Below are positions 1-7,640 of a stretch of DNA of 64,000 nucleotides, in pieces. Origin of the DNA: Acholeplasmataceae bacterium (lineage in GTDB: Bacteria; Bacillota_I; Bacilli_A; Acholeplasmatales; Acholeplasmataceae); assembly GCA_007692425.1 (NCBI GenBank), contig RECG01000006.1:1-64000 (forward strand), written 5' to 3'. The stretch's first letter is position 1, and each line of letters starts with the position of its first letter. Below the pieces are notes generated by a model that searched no databases, was not told the origin of the DNA, and was given only the letters and a program-made list of their open reading frames with translations. The position numbers and the translations under genes were made by a program.

Positions 1-15
1 TGCCCGGAGCCACCA
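1..15 (+). tRNA. 3' end of a tRNA (or tRNA remnant), cut by window start
   Basis: The first 15 bases read as the end of a T-stem, the 3' acceptor strand CGGAGCC, discriminator A and CCA. The same 16 bases recur at 1682-1697, where the preceding sequence is a tRNA-Phe-like 3' half, so this is probably tRNA-Phe or another copy of its 3' end. The rest lies outside the window, so intact gene and remnant cannot be told apart. Confidence 0.6.
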
Positions 16-29
16 TTATCCTTTAACAA

Positions 30-54
30 AGCCATCAAGTGGCTTTTTTATTTT
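30..54 (+). terminator. Intrinsic terminator after the tRNA end
   Basis: AAGCCA, a 5-nt loop and TGGCTT are followed by a T-run. A near copy stands at 1711-1739 behind the second tRNA-like 3' end. Confidence 0.7.
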
Positions 55-218
55 CACATTTATAATATACGATTTTATAACATCATTTATAGTAATGTTG
101 GCATGCGTTAATAGCGAAAATCAAGTTTTCTTTTAGAATGTGGGCAAGGACACCTTTCAGTGACCCGCAACGCCAAAAAAACGCGACACAATTCGCGTTT
201 TAATGACACGCATAATGA

Positions 219-932
219 TTAATCAATCGTTTCTTTAGGACTTACTTGAATGCTGTCAAAATCAACAAAATACTTCTCTTTATCTTGTCTATCAACCCAA
301 ACATCGACTGTAGATACTCCAATATTCAGATTAAAATCTGATGATCTCCAAAAACCTCGACTTTTATACGTTTTTTCACTACCTGAAAAATCGTCAATCA
401 CGCGACATGTGATATGATTCTTGAACAGACGACGGCCACCAACAGTGATTGAAGTTGTATGGTTGGTCTTTAAATCAGTAATGGTTCCAACCATTTTCCT
501 CCCAGACGTCATCAGACTATTCTTGATTTTCTTGGTTTTTCGTGAAGAAAAGAACATTGGGAATCCAACTGCTCCGAAAGCCAAGGCAAAGATACCTGGT
601 ATAAGAACATGTGTCAATAAATTAGGCTGGTAATATTGATCTGGATTGTCCGGATCTATATAAATGGTGATATTATCACCTACGCGCATGGACGCAGAAT
701 AGGTATTATACTGAACCGTATAACTTTGACCTTCATAATTATAAGAGATCATGACAGTATGGCTACTGCGCCCCAGGCCTCTGGTAATAGATACAATCGT
801 ACTGTCTATTGCGTGCATTTCAGATTTAATCCATAACATACGACTTACTAAAAAAATGGTTAAAGAAATCAAAAGGACCGCCAAAATCATAAATACATTG
901 GTAAATACCGATAAATGTTTATTCGTTGACAT
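219..932 (-). CDS. DUF3592-type membrane protein
   Basis: 237 aa. A first hydrophobic helix (about residues 10-31) is followed by a roughly 75-residue extracytoplasmic-type beta-rich stretch with a YNYEGQSYTVQY core and an ITIYIDPDNPDQ turn, then a second helix (about 107-128) and a basic cytoplasmic tail. The pattern 'hydrophobic helix - YxYxxxGxxY - G(D/E)xVxVYYDPxNP - helix' is typical of DUF3592 proteins, whose function is unknown. The start is set by a strong GGGAGGGAAG ribosome site just upstream (about 938-950 on this strand). It is the only gene in the opposite orientation in the first 26 kb and lies between two tRNA 3'-end repeats, so it may be part of an inserted block. No enzymatic residues are seen. 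Confidence 0.7.
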   Translation of the reverse strand: MSTNKHLSVFTNVFMILAVLLISLTIFLVSRMLWIKSEMHAIDSTIVSITRGLGRSSHTVMISYNYEGQSYTVQYNTYSASMRVGDNITIYIDPDNPDQYYQPNLLTHVLIPGIFALAFGAVGFPMFFSSRKTKKIKNSLMTSGRKMVGTITDLKTNHTTSITVGGRRLFKNHITCRVIDDFSGSEKTYKSRGFWRSSDFNLNIGVSTVDVWVDRQDKEKYFVDFDSIQVSPKETID

Positions 933-1199
933 GTTCTTCCCTCCCCTGTGCTCATTTTAGCATATGCTTGATAAATGAACAATACATGCTTGATTAAACT
1001 GAAATTCCAAACACGGCATAAAATGTCTTGTGTAAATGGAAATTCCACAATCAAACAAAAGGAATCTCACCTTCGGCATAATGAGTTTGACGAAAACCAT
1101 TATTGAGAAAATATTTCCGTCCAAGTGAAAAATCACACGTGGACTTTAATCAGTGATGTGTGATAAAATATGGATATTCATAAACTACGGAGGAATCAC

Positions 1200-1424
1200 A
1201 TGGGAAACTATATCGGCGCCCTTTCAGTGTTGTCTTTTATGGTATTTGCTTTTGGTCTGATTGGAGTGCCCGCCCTCGTTACATTGATTGAACCAAGACA
1301 CATGAAAGCAAACATAAGAGATTACTATCGAAATAAAAAGGTGTGGTTTTTCGTTGTTTTATCAGCAGCGATTGTGTATTATGTTGCAAAAACGCACGGA
1401 TATTTTATTTTTTGGGAAATATAA
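1200..1424 (+). CDS. Small two-helix membrane protein
   Basis: 74 aa from ATG 1200, chosen because ACGGAGGAA sits 6 nt upstream; an upstream in-frame ATG at 1170 has no such site. Two hydrophobic helices (about residues 4-28 and 50-66) flank a basic loop with HMKANIRDYYRNKK. A possible extended -10 (TGTGATAAAAT) lies about 40 bases upstream. I recognise no family. It ends in IFWEI, and nothing in the immediate neighbourhood hints at function. It lies between tRNA 3'-end copies one and two. Confidence 0.5.
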   Translation: MGNYIGALSVLSFMVFAFGLIGVPALVTLIEPRHMKANIRDYYRNKKVWFFVVLSAAIVYYVAKTHGYFIFWEI

Positions 1425-1652
1425 ACCCCGGTTTGATATGACTTAAAAGGTAGAGGAGCCTGATAAGCAATAGATTGTTAAAGCTGCGCGCCTGTTCAAC
1501 ATGCGCGCAGCATCATGGTTTTTGCCGCCTGATCTGTACAAAGCGCATTCATTGTTTGAGTCAATCCGATGTTATGATTTGGCGCGGCACCGACCTATGA
1601 ACTGCAACATCAATGACAGAATAGAGAAATATGATGTTTCGGAATCATCGAG
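1425..1652. other. Non-coding stretch with one strong hairpin
   Basis: No credible ORF. A perfect 9-bp inverted repeat GCTGCGCGC/GCGCGCAGC (1483-1491 and 1503-1511, loop 11) could be a terminator for the small gene upstream, but only a short T-rich stretch follows it (about 1517-1522). Confidence 0.5.
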
Positions 1653-1740
1653 CTGAAATCCTTGTGTCGGCAGTTCAATTCTGCCCGGAGCCACCATCCG
1701 TCCATTTATGAAGCCATTTAATATGGCTTTTTTATTTACA
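1653..1740 (+). repeat. tRNA-Phe-like 3' half plus terminator (second copy)
   Basis: From 1653: an anticodon-loop-like CTGAAAT, variable region, T-stem GGCAG (1669-1673), loop TTCAATT, CTGCC (1681-1685), acceptor strand CGGAGCC (1686-1692), A and CCA (1694-1696). No D-arm or 5' acceptor partner GGCTCCG is found upstream, so this is a 3' half. It continues into a terminator nearly matching the one at 30-54. tRNA integrases commonly recombine between the anticodon loop and the 3' end, so a degenerate att site is a fair reading; no integrase is in view. Confidence 0.65.
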
Positions 1741-1773
1741 CATTTCAAAAAACCCTTGTCTCCGGAGGGGCGT

Positions 1774-1808
1774 GTGGTGTCAAGGGGCGCCCTCCCGTAT
1801 GACACCAC
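1774..1808. promoter_or_regulatory. 9-bp inverted repeat upstream of a promoter
   Basis: GTGGTGTCA (1774-1782) and TGACACCAC (1800-1808) are perfect inverted repeats with a 17-nt GC-rich spacer. They end 11 bases before a -35 box at 1819, so an operator or an upstream hairpin is possible. Confidence 0.4.
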
Positions 1809-1818
1809 GGGGGACAGA

Positions 1819-1847
1819 TTGACACGGGCCTTGAAATCGAGTAGAAT
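1819..1847 (+). promoter_or_regulatory. Sigma-70-type promoter
   Basis: TTGACA (1819-1824), 17-bp spacer, TAGAAT (1842-1847). It would transcribe the decayed gene at 1914 and perhaps the lipoprotein gene at 2262. Confidence 0.65.
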
Positions 1848-1913
1848 GAACATAACAGCACACTGATGATTTCATCAAGACAACTTCATACATGTATCAA
1901 GGAGGATTCATTT

Positions 1914-2213
1914 ATGAACAGAACCCTGTCTCGTATTCTCGTCGCACTATTGTGATCAGCGGCGGTCTTTTAGCCTTCATCGTGTGAGTTTTCCAGGATC
2001 GAAAGTCTGGCGCTTATCTCCTTCGGTGTCGACACCGAGTCGCTGATGGAGGCATTCGAGATCGAAGGATTCGAGCTTGACGGCATCATGCTTATCCTGA
2101 CCTAAGACAACCGCGGGACCGAACGCGCCCCGCTCAGGGAGAACATACTCAGCGAGGAAGACCTTGAAAAGCGCCATACGCTTGGCATCCACCACATCAA
2201 GCACATAGTATAA
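1914..2213 (+). pseudogene. Decayed gene for a secreted protein
   Basis: An ATG with a good AAGGAGG site 9 nt upstream starts a signal-peptide-like MNRTLSRILVAL, but TGA follows at 1953 and TAG soon after. Shifting one base restores VISGGLLAFIV, the natural continuation of such a signal. Back in the first frame, protein-like sequence (SFGVDTESLMEAFEIEGFEL..., then DNRGTERAPLRENILSEEDLEKR) runs to TAA at 2211, interrupted by one more TAA. The pattern indicates at least one frameshift and several nonsense changes. The ancestral family is not recognised. The promoter and ribosome site still look intact. Confidence 0.55.
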
Positions 2214-2261
2214 GCAAAAACAGTGTAAAACCAACGAATCTAGATAGGAGGTCATCATCTC

Positions 2262-3800
2262 ATGAATATAAGGAGCAGGACAATCATATCATTAACACTA
2301 ATTATCACCGTTTTAATGTTGGCGGCATGTAATAGCGCTCAAGTTGAGTTCGTGATTCAATTCAACAGTAATGGCGGATCGCACGTGAGTTCGATTGTTG
2401 CGGAAGGGGGTTCATCAATCAGTATGCCCGATGATCCATTTAAAGAAGGGTTTATATTTGCTGGTTGGTATAGGGATGTTGATCTCGAAGAAGAATTCGA
2501 TTTTGATACAATGCCAAATGAAAACCTGGTGCTATATGCAAAATGGGAAACCATCACATTTACCGTAACTTTTGATGGTGATGGCGGCATTTTGGTTGAC
2601 GGCGAAGATGTGCAAACAGTTGAAAAAGGACAAAGCGCGATTGCTCCTACCTATGAAAAAACAGGACACACATTCATGGGCTGGGATGTGTCGTTTGATA
2701 ATGTAACGGCAAATTTGGTCGTCAAGGCTCAATATCAAATCAATCAATACACGATAACTTTTGAAACCCTTGACGGGACTTCAATAGATTCAGTAACGAT
2801 TGACTATGGTAGGGGTCTATCACTTTATGTTCCTGAAAAAGAAGGATACATCTTTGGTGGATGGTACTTGGAAGATACGTTTGATACCCCGATCACAACT
2901 GTTCCAGCATTTAATGTGACACTCTATGCGAAATGGAACGAGATAGAAGATTTAATCGATCTCGTCCAAGTTGGCGAACGGGGAACAACCTACACGATAC
3001 CAACAGAGATGTTTGATTCAGGGACCGCTCAAGTCAGTGGTGGATACTTCATGGCAACCAACCAAACGACCTATGAACTATGGCATGTAGTGAGAACATG
3101 GGCAGAAGCCAATGGTTATCATTTCCAAAATAGCGGTAGGGAGGGCAGTCAAGGCGTCATCGGTTTATTACAACCCACAGCAAGAAAACACGAGCCCGTC
3201 ACAACCGTCTCATGGCGTGATGTCGTTGTATGGCTAAATGCCTTGTCTGAAATGACCGGACTCGAACCGGTTTACAGGACACCTGACGATGCCATCATCA
3301 GGGATTCAAGATATGCAAACGGCGACGTCGTTGATGCTGCGATTCAGACAAGCCACGACGGCTACAGACTCCCCACCGATATGGAATGGGAAATGGCAGC
3401 AAGATGGAAAAACGATACAACAAGCACACACGGATCTATTTTGGTGGGCGAAAGATATTGGACACCGGGCAGATATGCAAGCGGTGCAACTGGCCCGGCA
3501 TGGATTTTATCTGATGAGGAAACAGCTCATGCAGCAACCCAAGAAGTTGCATGGTACAGCGCTAACTCGGGCGGAAAAACCCAGCCGGTCGGACAATTGA
3601 TGCCGAATCATTTAGGCATCTTTGACATGAGTGGCAATGTATTTGAATGGACGTATACAACGAGCGGTTTCGGTATGGTCCTACGGGGAGGTTGCTTTGG
3701 CGAAAACACACCTCAAATGCGAGTTGGCGGTAACTGGTTCTTCACAAACACCAGCTATACTGGAAACAACCTAGGCTTCCGCATTGTGAGGAACTCTTAA
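2262..3800 (+). CDS. Lipoprotein with Flg_new repeats and a formylglycine-generating-enzyme-like domain
   Basis: 512 aa. TAGGAGG stands 10 nt before the ATG. A lipoprotein signal ends in LAAC (Cys about residue 23), so the product is probably anchored outside the membrane. Three Listeria-Bacteroides (Flg_new) repeats follow (about 28-95, 100-155, 163-226), each ending in a YAKW- or KAQYQ-type strand. From about residue 240 to the end is a sulfatase-modifying-factor/FGE fold: GYFMATNQTTYELW, VSWRDVVVWLNALS, GYRLPTDMEWEMAAR, DMSGNVFEWTYT, RGGCFGEN and NLGFRIVRN. In true formylglycine-generating enzymes the segment after RGGS holds two catalytic Cys; here those positions are Glu and Met, and the only Cys is at the Ser of RGGS. 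A binding role is therefore more likely than sulfatase activation, and no sulfatase is nearby. Confidence 0.8.
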   Translation: MNIRSRTIISLTLIITVLMLAACNSAQVEFVIQFNSNGGSHVSSIVAEGGSSISMPDDPFKEGFIFAGWYRDVDLEEEFDFDTMPNENLVLYAKWETITFTVTFDGDGGILVDGEDVQTVEKGQSAIAPTYEKTGHTFMGWDVSFDNVTANLVVKAQYQINQYTITFETLDGTSIDSVTIDYGRGLSLYVPEKEGYIFGGWYLEDTFDTPITTVPAFNVTLYAKWNEIEDLIDLVQVGERGTTYTIPTEMFDSGTAQVSGGYFMATNQTTYELWHVVRTWAEANGYHFQNSGREGSQGVIGLLQPTARKHEPVTTVSWRDVVVWLNALSEMTGLEPVYRTPDDAIIRDSRYANGDVVDAAIQTSHDGYRLPTDMEWEMAARWKNDTTSTHGSILVGERYWTPGRYASGATGPAWILSDEETAHAATQEVAWYSANSGGKTQPVGQLMPNHLGIFDMSGNVFEWTYTTSGFGMVLRGGCFGENTPQMRVGGNWFFTNTSYTGNNLGFRIVRNS

Positions 3801-3827
3801 ACTTAACCCTTTTTTACGTTTTGCAAG

Positions 3828-3868
3828 TCGCCCCCACACCGAAGGCTGTGAGTGTGCGGCTTTTTTGC
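3828..3868 (+). terminator. Probable intrinsic terminator
   Basis: An imperfect stem, GCCCCCACAC against GTGTGCGGC, is followed by a T6 run. It suits the end of the lipoprotein gene ending at 3800. Confidence 0.5.
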
Positions 3869-4002
3869 ATATCAATAGACAAACCGATATACAAGTATAA
3901 TGGTTCTCACCTCCACCCTCTTGTTGCATGCAAAACAGAATACATTCCTACTTTTCCAACGAAGTGGAATGACGTCTTTATCAGGCTAATAAGTCGAAAA
4001 CA
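3869..4002. other. Non-coding stretch
   Basis: Between the terminator and the third tRNA-like fragment I see no convincing gene, promoter or repeat. With the flanking elements this makes a gene-free gap from 3801 to 4195. Confidence 0.5.
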
Positions 4003-4064
4003 TGACTGAAAATTCTTGTGTCGCCGGTTCAAATCTGTCATAGCACCATTATCCTTTAACAAAG
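4003..4064 (+). repeat. Third, degenerate tRNA-Phe-like 3' half
   Basis: GACTGAAAATTCTTGTGTCG looks like the anticodon loop and variable region of tRNA-Phe and matches the copy at 1653 in most positions. The T-arm (CCGGTTCAAATCTG) and acceptor are damaged, but the CACCA end is kept. The 21 bases 4044-4064 are identical to 11-31 at the window start, across the tRNA end into the downstream flank. Together the copies look like successive attachment-site scars. Confidence 0.55.
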
Positions 4065-4134
4065 TTATGCGTGTGGCCTTTAAAGCGAATAAAGTGAAAA
4101 ACCATGGTCTAGCGAGTGTACTGTATAAACGAGT

Positions 4135-4163
4135 TTGAGCAACCAACATAAACATGGTATAAT
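4135..4163 (+). promoter_or_regulatory. Promoter for the RCC1 lipoprotein gene
   Basis: TTGAGC (4135-4140), 17-bp spacer, TATAAT (4158-4163). An upstream in-frame ATG at 4163 overlaps the -10 box and cannot be the start. Confidence 0.6.
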
Positions 4164-4195
4164 TGAAACAAATGAAACCGATATGGAGGAAACCC

Positions 4196-6331
4196 ATGAA
4201 CAAAAAAATAACAGCGCTCATGATGATAGCGCTTTTCATGTTTTCATTATTGGGATGCGACCTTGATCCGGCAGCATCAGGACCTTTCACTATCACCTTT
4301 GACACGCAAGGTGGCGAGGAAATGGATTCAGAAGAGGTCGAGGGAATAACCAGTTTCAACCTTCCTCAGACCGTAAAGGAGGGACACACTTTTTTGGGCT
4401 GGGTCGTTAAAGGAGACCTTACCGAGAGATTGCGGAAGAACGTGGTTCGTATCGATTCAGATACCACCCTTGTCGCGCAGTGGCGTGTCAATCAGTACAC
4501 GGTCACCTTTGAGACCGACGGCGGGGAGCCTATCGGACCCTTATCCTTGGACTATGGTTCAGATCTTGGTCTCCATGTTCCTATCAAAGAGGGGTATGTA
4601 TTCACGGGGTGGCATCTTGACGAACAGTTGACCTTCACCATTGAAACCGTATCTGCCGAGGATATAGTTATCCATGCGGGGTGGGCACTTGAGACCTATG
4701 CAATCACATACAATATTGATGGGGGAGCAAACCATCCCGATAACCAATCGTCCTACACGATTGAAACAGACACATTATTCTTTGAAGCCCCCACCAAAGA
4801 AGGCCACACCTTCATGGGTTGGTATGACAATGAAGTGTTCACAGGTCCGGAAATGACTTCCTTAGGCCAAGGGTCTATTGGTGATGTCGAGTTGTTTGCC
4901 AAATGGGAAGTCAACCAATATCATATCCAGTACTTTATTTTTGATGAGGTTGATTCGGATGTAATCATCCCGCTTATGCCGGGCGAAACAATCGTTCAGA
5001 GCCTTATGGGGGGCTATCATTCTTCAGCCCTGACATCGGAAGGACGACTCTTTATGTGGGGTTACAATTATTATGGTCAACTTGGCGACAGCACGACGAC
5101 AAGCAGAAATACCCCAACCGAGATTACCAGTCACTTTGATTTAGCCGGAAGCGAAACAATCACGCAGGTGACATTAGGAACCTATCATTCCTCCGCTCTG
5201 ACATCAGAGGGGCGACTCTTCATGTGGGGCAACAACGAATATGGTCAACTTGGCGACGGCACGACAATATGGAGAAACGCCCCAACAGAAATTAACAATC
5301 ATTTTTTGTTGTTGCTAGACGAAACGGTTATTCAGGTATCCTTGGGGTTTGCTCATTCCTCGGCTCTGACATCAGAAGGACGCTTATTTATGTGGGGATA
5401 TAATGCAGTGGGTGAGCTTGGTGACGGAACGATTATGAGCAGACACACCCCAGTTGAAATTAGCGACCAATTTAACCTTAATGAAGGAGAAAATATCTTT
5501 CAAGTGTCACTGGCATACCTTAGGTCCTCAGCCTTGACTTCGGAAGGGCGACTCTTCATGTGGGGGATAAATAGTTATGGCCAACTTGGTGATGGAACCA
5601 CGATAAACCGCAGCACGCCAACAGATATTACAGATAGTTTTGAAATATCAACGGATGATATGATTGTTCTGGTGTCCTTGGGGGGGTATCATTCTTCAGC
5701 CCTAACATCAAAAGGAAACCTTTTCGTGTGGGGTTGGAACGCGCATGGCCAACTGGGTGACGGCACGAACACGAACAGAACCACTCCAACTGAGATTACA
5801 AGCCATTTTGACTTGTCGAACGACGATACACTGATTCAGGTTACCTTGGGACAGGTGTACTCATCGGCCCTAACCTCAAAGGGGCGGCTCCTCATGTGGG
5901 GGAATAACGGTGTTGGTCAACTTGGTGATGGAACCACGATGAATCGTAGCACACCAACCGATATAACCGGTGTTCTTGCATTGCCAACGGACGAAACAAC
6001 CACCCATGTGTCCTTTGGAGAATCTCACTCTTCAGCCCTAACATCAAAAGGGCGACTCTTCGTGTGGGGAGGAAATAGTTTTGGCCAATTAGGCGATGGC
6101 ACGACAACACAGAGAGAGACTCCATTTAACCTGTTCTACAGCCCTTTTGAAATCATCCACGAAACAACCTATGATTTCAATGACACCATTATCCCGTTTA
6201 TGCCCGCAAGAGATGGATATGATTTCAGCGGATGGCATGTAGATTGCGAATTGACAACCCCGTTTGATACAACCGTCATGCCTGCGGAAAACATCATCCT
6301 ATATGGGACATGGATTCCAAATGGAGATTAA
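4196..6331 (+). CDS. RCC1-repeat lipoprotein with flanking Flg_new repeats
   Basis: 711 aa from ATG 4196, which has GGAGGAA just upstream. The signal MNKKITALMMIALFMFSLLGC ends in an LLGC lipobox. About residues 30-255 hold three Flg_new repeats (FDTQGGEEM, FETDGGEPI, YNIDGGANH). About 270-640 hold seven copies of an RCC1-type repeat, each near 'HSSALTSEGRLFMWG-N-YGQLGDGT---R-TPTEI', separated by about 52 residues; seven matches one closed RCC1 propeller. A last Flg_new-like unit (about 650-705, YDFSGWHVD...LYGTW) closes the chain. RCC1 propellers bind proteins or other ligands, and the ligand here is unknown. The gene follows the third tRNA-like fragment. The repeats are alike at DNA level, so copy-number change by recombination is possible. 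Confidence 0.85.
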   Translation: MNKKITALMMIALFMFSLLGCDLDPAASGPFTITFDTQGGEEMDSEEVEGITSFNLPQTVKEGHTFLGWVVKGDLTERLRKNVVRIDSDTTLVAQWRVNQYTVTFETDGGEPIGPLSLDYGSDLGLHVPIKEGYVFTGWHLDEQLTFTIETVSAEDIVIHAGWALETYAITYNIDGGANHPDNQSSYTIETDTLFFEAPTKEGHTFMGWYDNEVFTGPEMTSLGQGSIGDVELFAKWEVNQYHIQYFIFDEVDSDVIIPLMPGETIVQSLMGGYHSSALTSEGRLFMWGYNYYGQLGDSTTTSRNTPTEITSHFDLAGSETITQVTLGTYHSSALTSEGRLFMWGNNEYGQLGDGTTIWRNAPTEINNHFLLLLDETVIQVSLGFAHSSALTSEGRLFMWGYNAVGELGDGTIMSRHTPVEISDQFNLNEGENIFQVSLAYLRSSALTSEGRLFMWGINSYGQLGDGTTINRSTPTDITDSFEISTDDMIVLVSLGGYHSSALTSKGNLFVWGWNAHGQLGDGTNTNRTTPTEITSHFDLSNDDTLIQVTLGQVYSSALTSKGRLLMWGNNGVGQLGDGTTMNRSTPTDITGVLALPTDETTTHVSFGESHSSALTSKGRLFVWGGNSFGQLGDGTTTQRETPFNLFYSPFEIIHETTYDFNDTIIPFMPARDGYDFSGWHVDCELTTPFDTTVMPAENIILYGTWIPNGD

Positions 6332-6687
6332 TCATGATGGTTAAGCAAGGGTTCTTCAGAACCATCAATCTAAGAAGGGGGCGATACCTGAAGATTCTAA
6401 ATCAGGTTAACGAGAGTCAAGCAGGCAGATAACATAAAGCGAAACACCGCGTTTCGCTTCACGATAGTGTTCGAACCTGAAAGTTATTGAACACTTTTCT
6501 GGAGGCTTAATCACGAACTATCACCAGTGTTTCACACGAGAACACAGACCTGACATGTGGGCCTCTTATGTCGATGCGTCAGAAATGTCAACATGACGAA
6601 TCAGGAAGTCAGCCAAAAGGTTTTCACCGCTTTGTGGACTGTCACGGAATAGCGTGTCATATTTCATGGTTTCTTGTTTCTAATTGA
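6332..6687. other. Gene-free region rich in inverted repeats
   Basis: Inverted repeats follow one another: TGATGGTT/AACCATCA (6335-6342, 6360-6367), ACCTGA/TCAGGT (6386-6391, 6402-6407), AAGCGAAAC/GTTTCGCTT (6437-6445, 6451-6459) and AGTGTTC/GAACACT (6466-6472, 6489-6495, then TTTTCT). The last could terminate the upstream gene. The others lack T-runs. A 32-codon frame at 6334-6432 overlaps these stems and has no ribosome site. Confidence 0.5.
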
Positions 6688-6715
6688 TTGACAATCTATT
6701 TAGATGTGATATGAT
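6688..6715 (+). promoter_or_regulatory. Promoter of the degV gene
   Basis: TTGACA (6688-6693), 16-bp spacer, TATGAT (6710-6715), about 45 bases before the start codon. Confidence 0.7.
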
Positions 6716-6761
6716 TAAAATATGAAACATTTGAACATCAAATTATTTGAAGGAGAAAACA

Positions 6762-7613
6762 ATGAGCGAAAAAATTGGAATTGTTGTATGTGGGAACTCA
6801 GGCGTTGACTACATGAAGCTTGATTATCCGGTCAAAATGATCAGATCAATCCTGAATCTTGGTGGTAAAGAGTATGAGGATTATGTCGATATTCAGGCCA
6901 AAGAGTTTTATGACATGATCCAGTCCAACCCGGATATTGATGTGTCCACATCACAAACCGCCACCGGCAAGATTGCCAGCGTCTACGAAGAATTGAAAGA
7001 AGAGGGGTACACAGATGTCATCGCCATCGTCATCTCCTCTAAACTCAGCGGTACTTATCAAGGTGCGGTTCTGGCCAAGGATATGGTCAGTGACCTCAAT
7101 GTCTACGTGATTGACTCAAGAAGCGTCTCTTATGGAGAGGCCTACCTGGTTTTGGAAGCCATCAAGATGATCAAGGCCGGCAGCAAATCCAGAGAAATCA
7201 TCGACAGCCTCGAAAAGATCAGAGACAACATCTATATTTACGTGCTAGTCGACACCTTGAAATACCTGGTCAAGAACGGTAGATTGTCCGGCGCACAAGG
7301 CTTTTTGGGGACGCTATTGAAAGTCAAACCGCTGCTTCATGTCCAAAGAGACGGAACATTGGTGCCTTTTGAAAAGATCAGAACAACAAGTAAAGCACAA
7401 GCCCGTTTGTTAGAAGTCGTCAAGAGCGACATCGAAGGCAAAAACGTCACCATGTTCATCGCGTACACGAACAACGAAGACAAGGCCATTGAAATCAAGA
7501 ACAAGCTCATCGAATTCAGACCTGGGTTGACTGTGGAAGTCGTGCCCTTGACACCTGTCGTCGGTGCGCATGCCGGCCCTGGCACACTGGGAGTAGGTTA
7601 TATTGTTCTTTAA
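6762..7613 (+). CDS. DegV family fatty-acid-binding protein
   Basis: 283 aa from ATG 6762, preceded by GAAGGAG. The N-terminal part (GIVVCGNSGVD..., STSQTATGKIASVYEEL, VIAIVISSKLSGTYQGA) and the ending TPVVGAHAGPGTLGVGYI are DegV/FakB signatures; the family binds a long-chain fatty acid in a cleft and, in FakA-FakB systems, presents it to a kinase so that exogenous fatty acid enters phospholipid. The N-terminal segment is somewhat unusual (VCGNSGVDY rather than VTDSTADL), while the TSQ motif and the C-terminal GPG motif are kept. No FakA is in view. The MarR gene 27 nt downstream is probably cotranscribed. Confidence 0.85.
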   Translation: MSEKIGIVVCGNSGVDYMKLDYPVKMIRSILNLGGKEYEDYVDIQAKEFYDMIQSNPDIDVSTSQTATGKIASVYEELKEEGYTDVIAIVISSKLSGTYQGAVLAKDMVSDLNVYVIDSRSVSYGEAYLVLEAIKMIKAGSKSREIIDSLEKIRDNIYIYVLVDTLKYLVKNGRLSGAQGFLGTLLKVKPLLHVQRDGTLVPFEKIRTTSKAQARLLEVVKSDIEGKNVTMFIAYTNNEDKAIEIKNKLIEFRPGLTVEVVPLTPVVGAHAGPGTLGVGYIVL

Positions 7614-7640
7614 TATCCTTTTGAAAGGGGTCTGACAGAC

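Noticed and set aside
1572-1853. 93-codon minus-strand ORF containing APGRIELPT
   Set aside because: It is the antisense translation of the tRNA-like 3' half and terminator. 'GRIELPT'-type proteins are a familiar artefact of tRNA antisense strands.
1977-2258. 93-codon minus-strand ORF
   Set aside because: It lies antisense to the decayed gene, has no ribosome site, and its composition is that of a reversed coding strand.
2262-3800. Variable protein of a diversity-generating retroelement
   Set aside because: The FGE/lectin-like fold prompted the idea, but no reverse transcriptase and no template repeat are present in the window.
3907-4359. 150-codon minus-strand ORF
   Set aside because: It runs across the tRNA-like fragment, the promoter and the signal peptide of the RCC1 lipoprotein; no ribosome site and no protein-like pattern.
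5000-6130. Regularly spaced repeats as a CRISPR-like or tandem DNA array
   Set aside because: The period of about 156 bases is in frame, and the repeats encode RCC1 blades with coding variation.
6334-6432. 32-codon ORF after the RCC1 gene
   Set aside because: No ribosome site, and it overlaps three inverted repeats. Better explained as structured non-coding sequence.
1-6700. Complete integrative element or prophage
   Set aside because: No integrase, recombinase, replication, transfer or structural phage gene is seen. Only att-like repeats and cargo-like genes support mobility.
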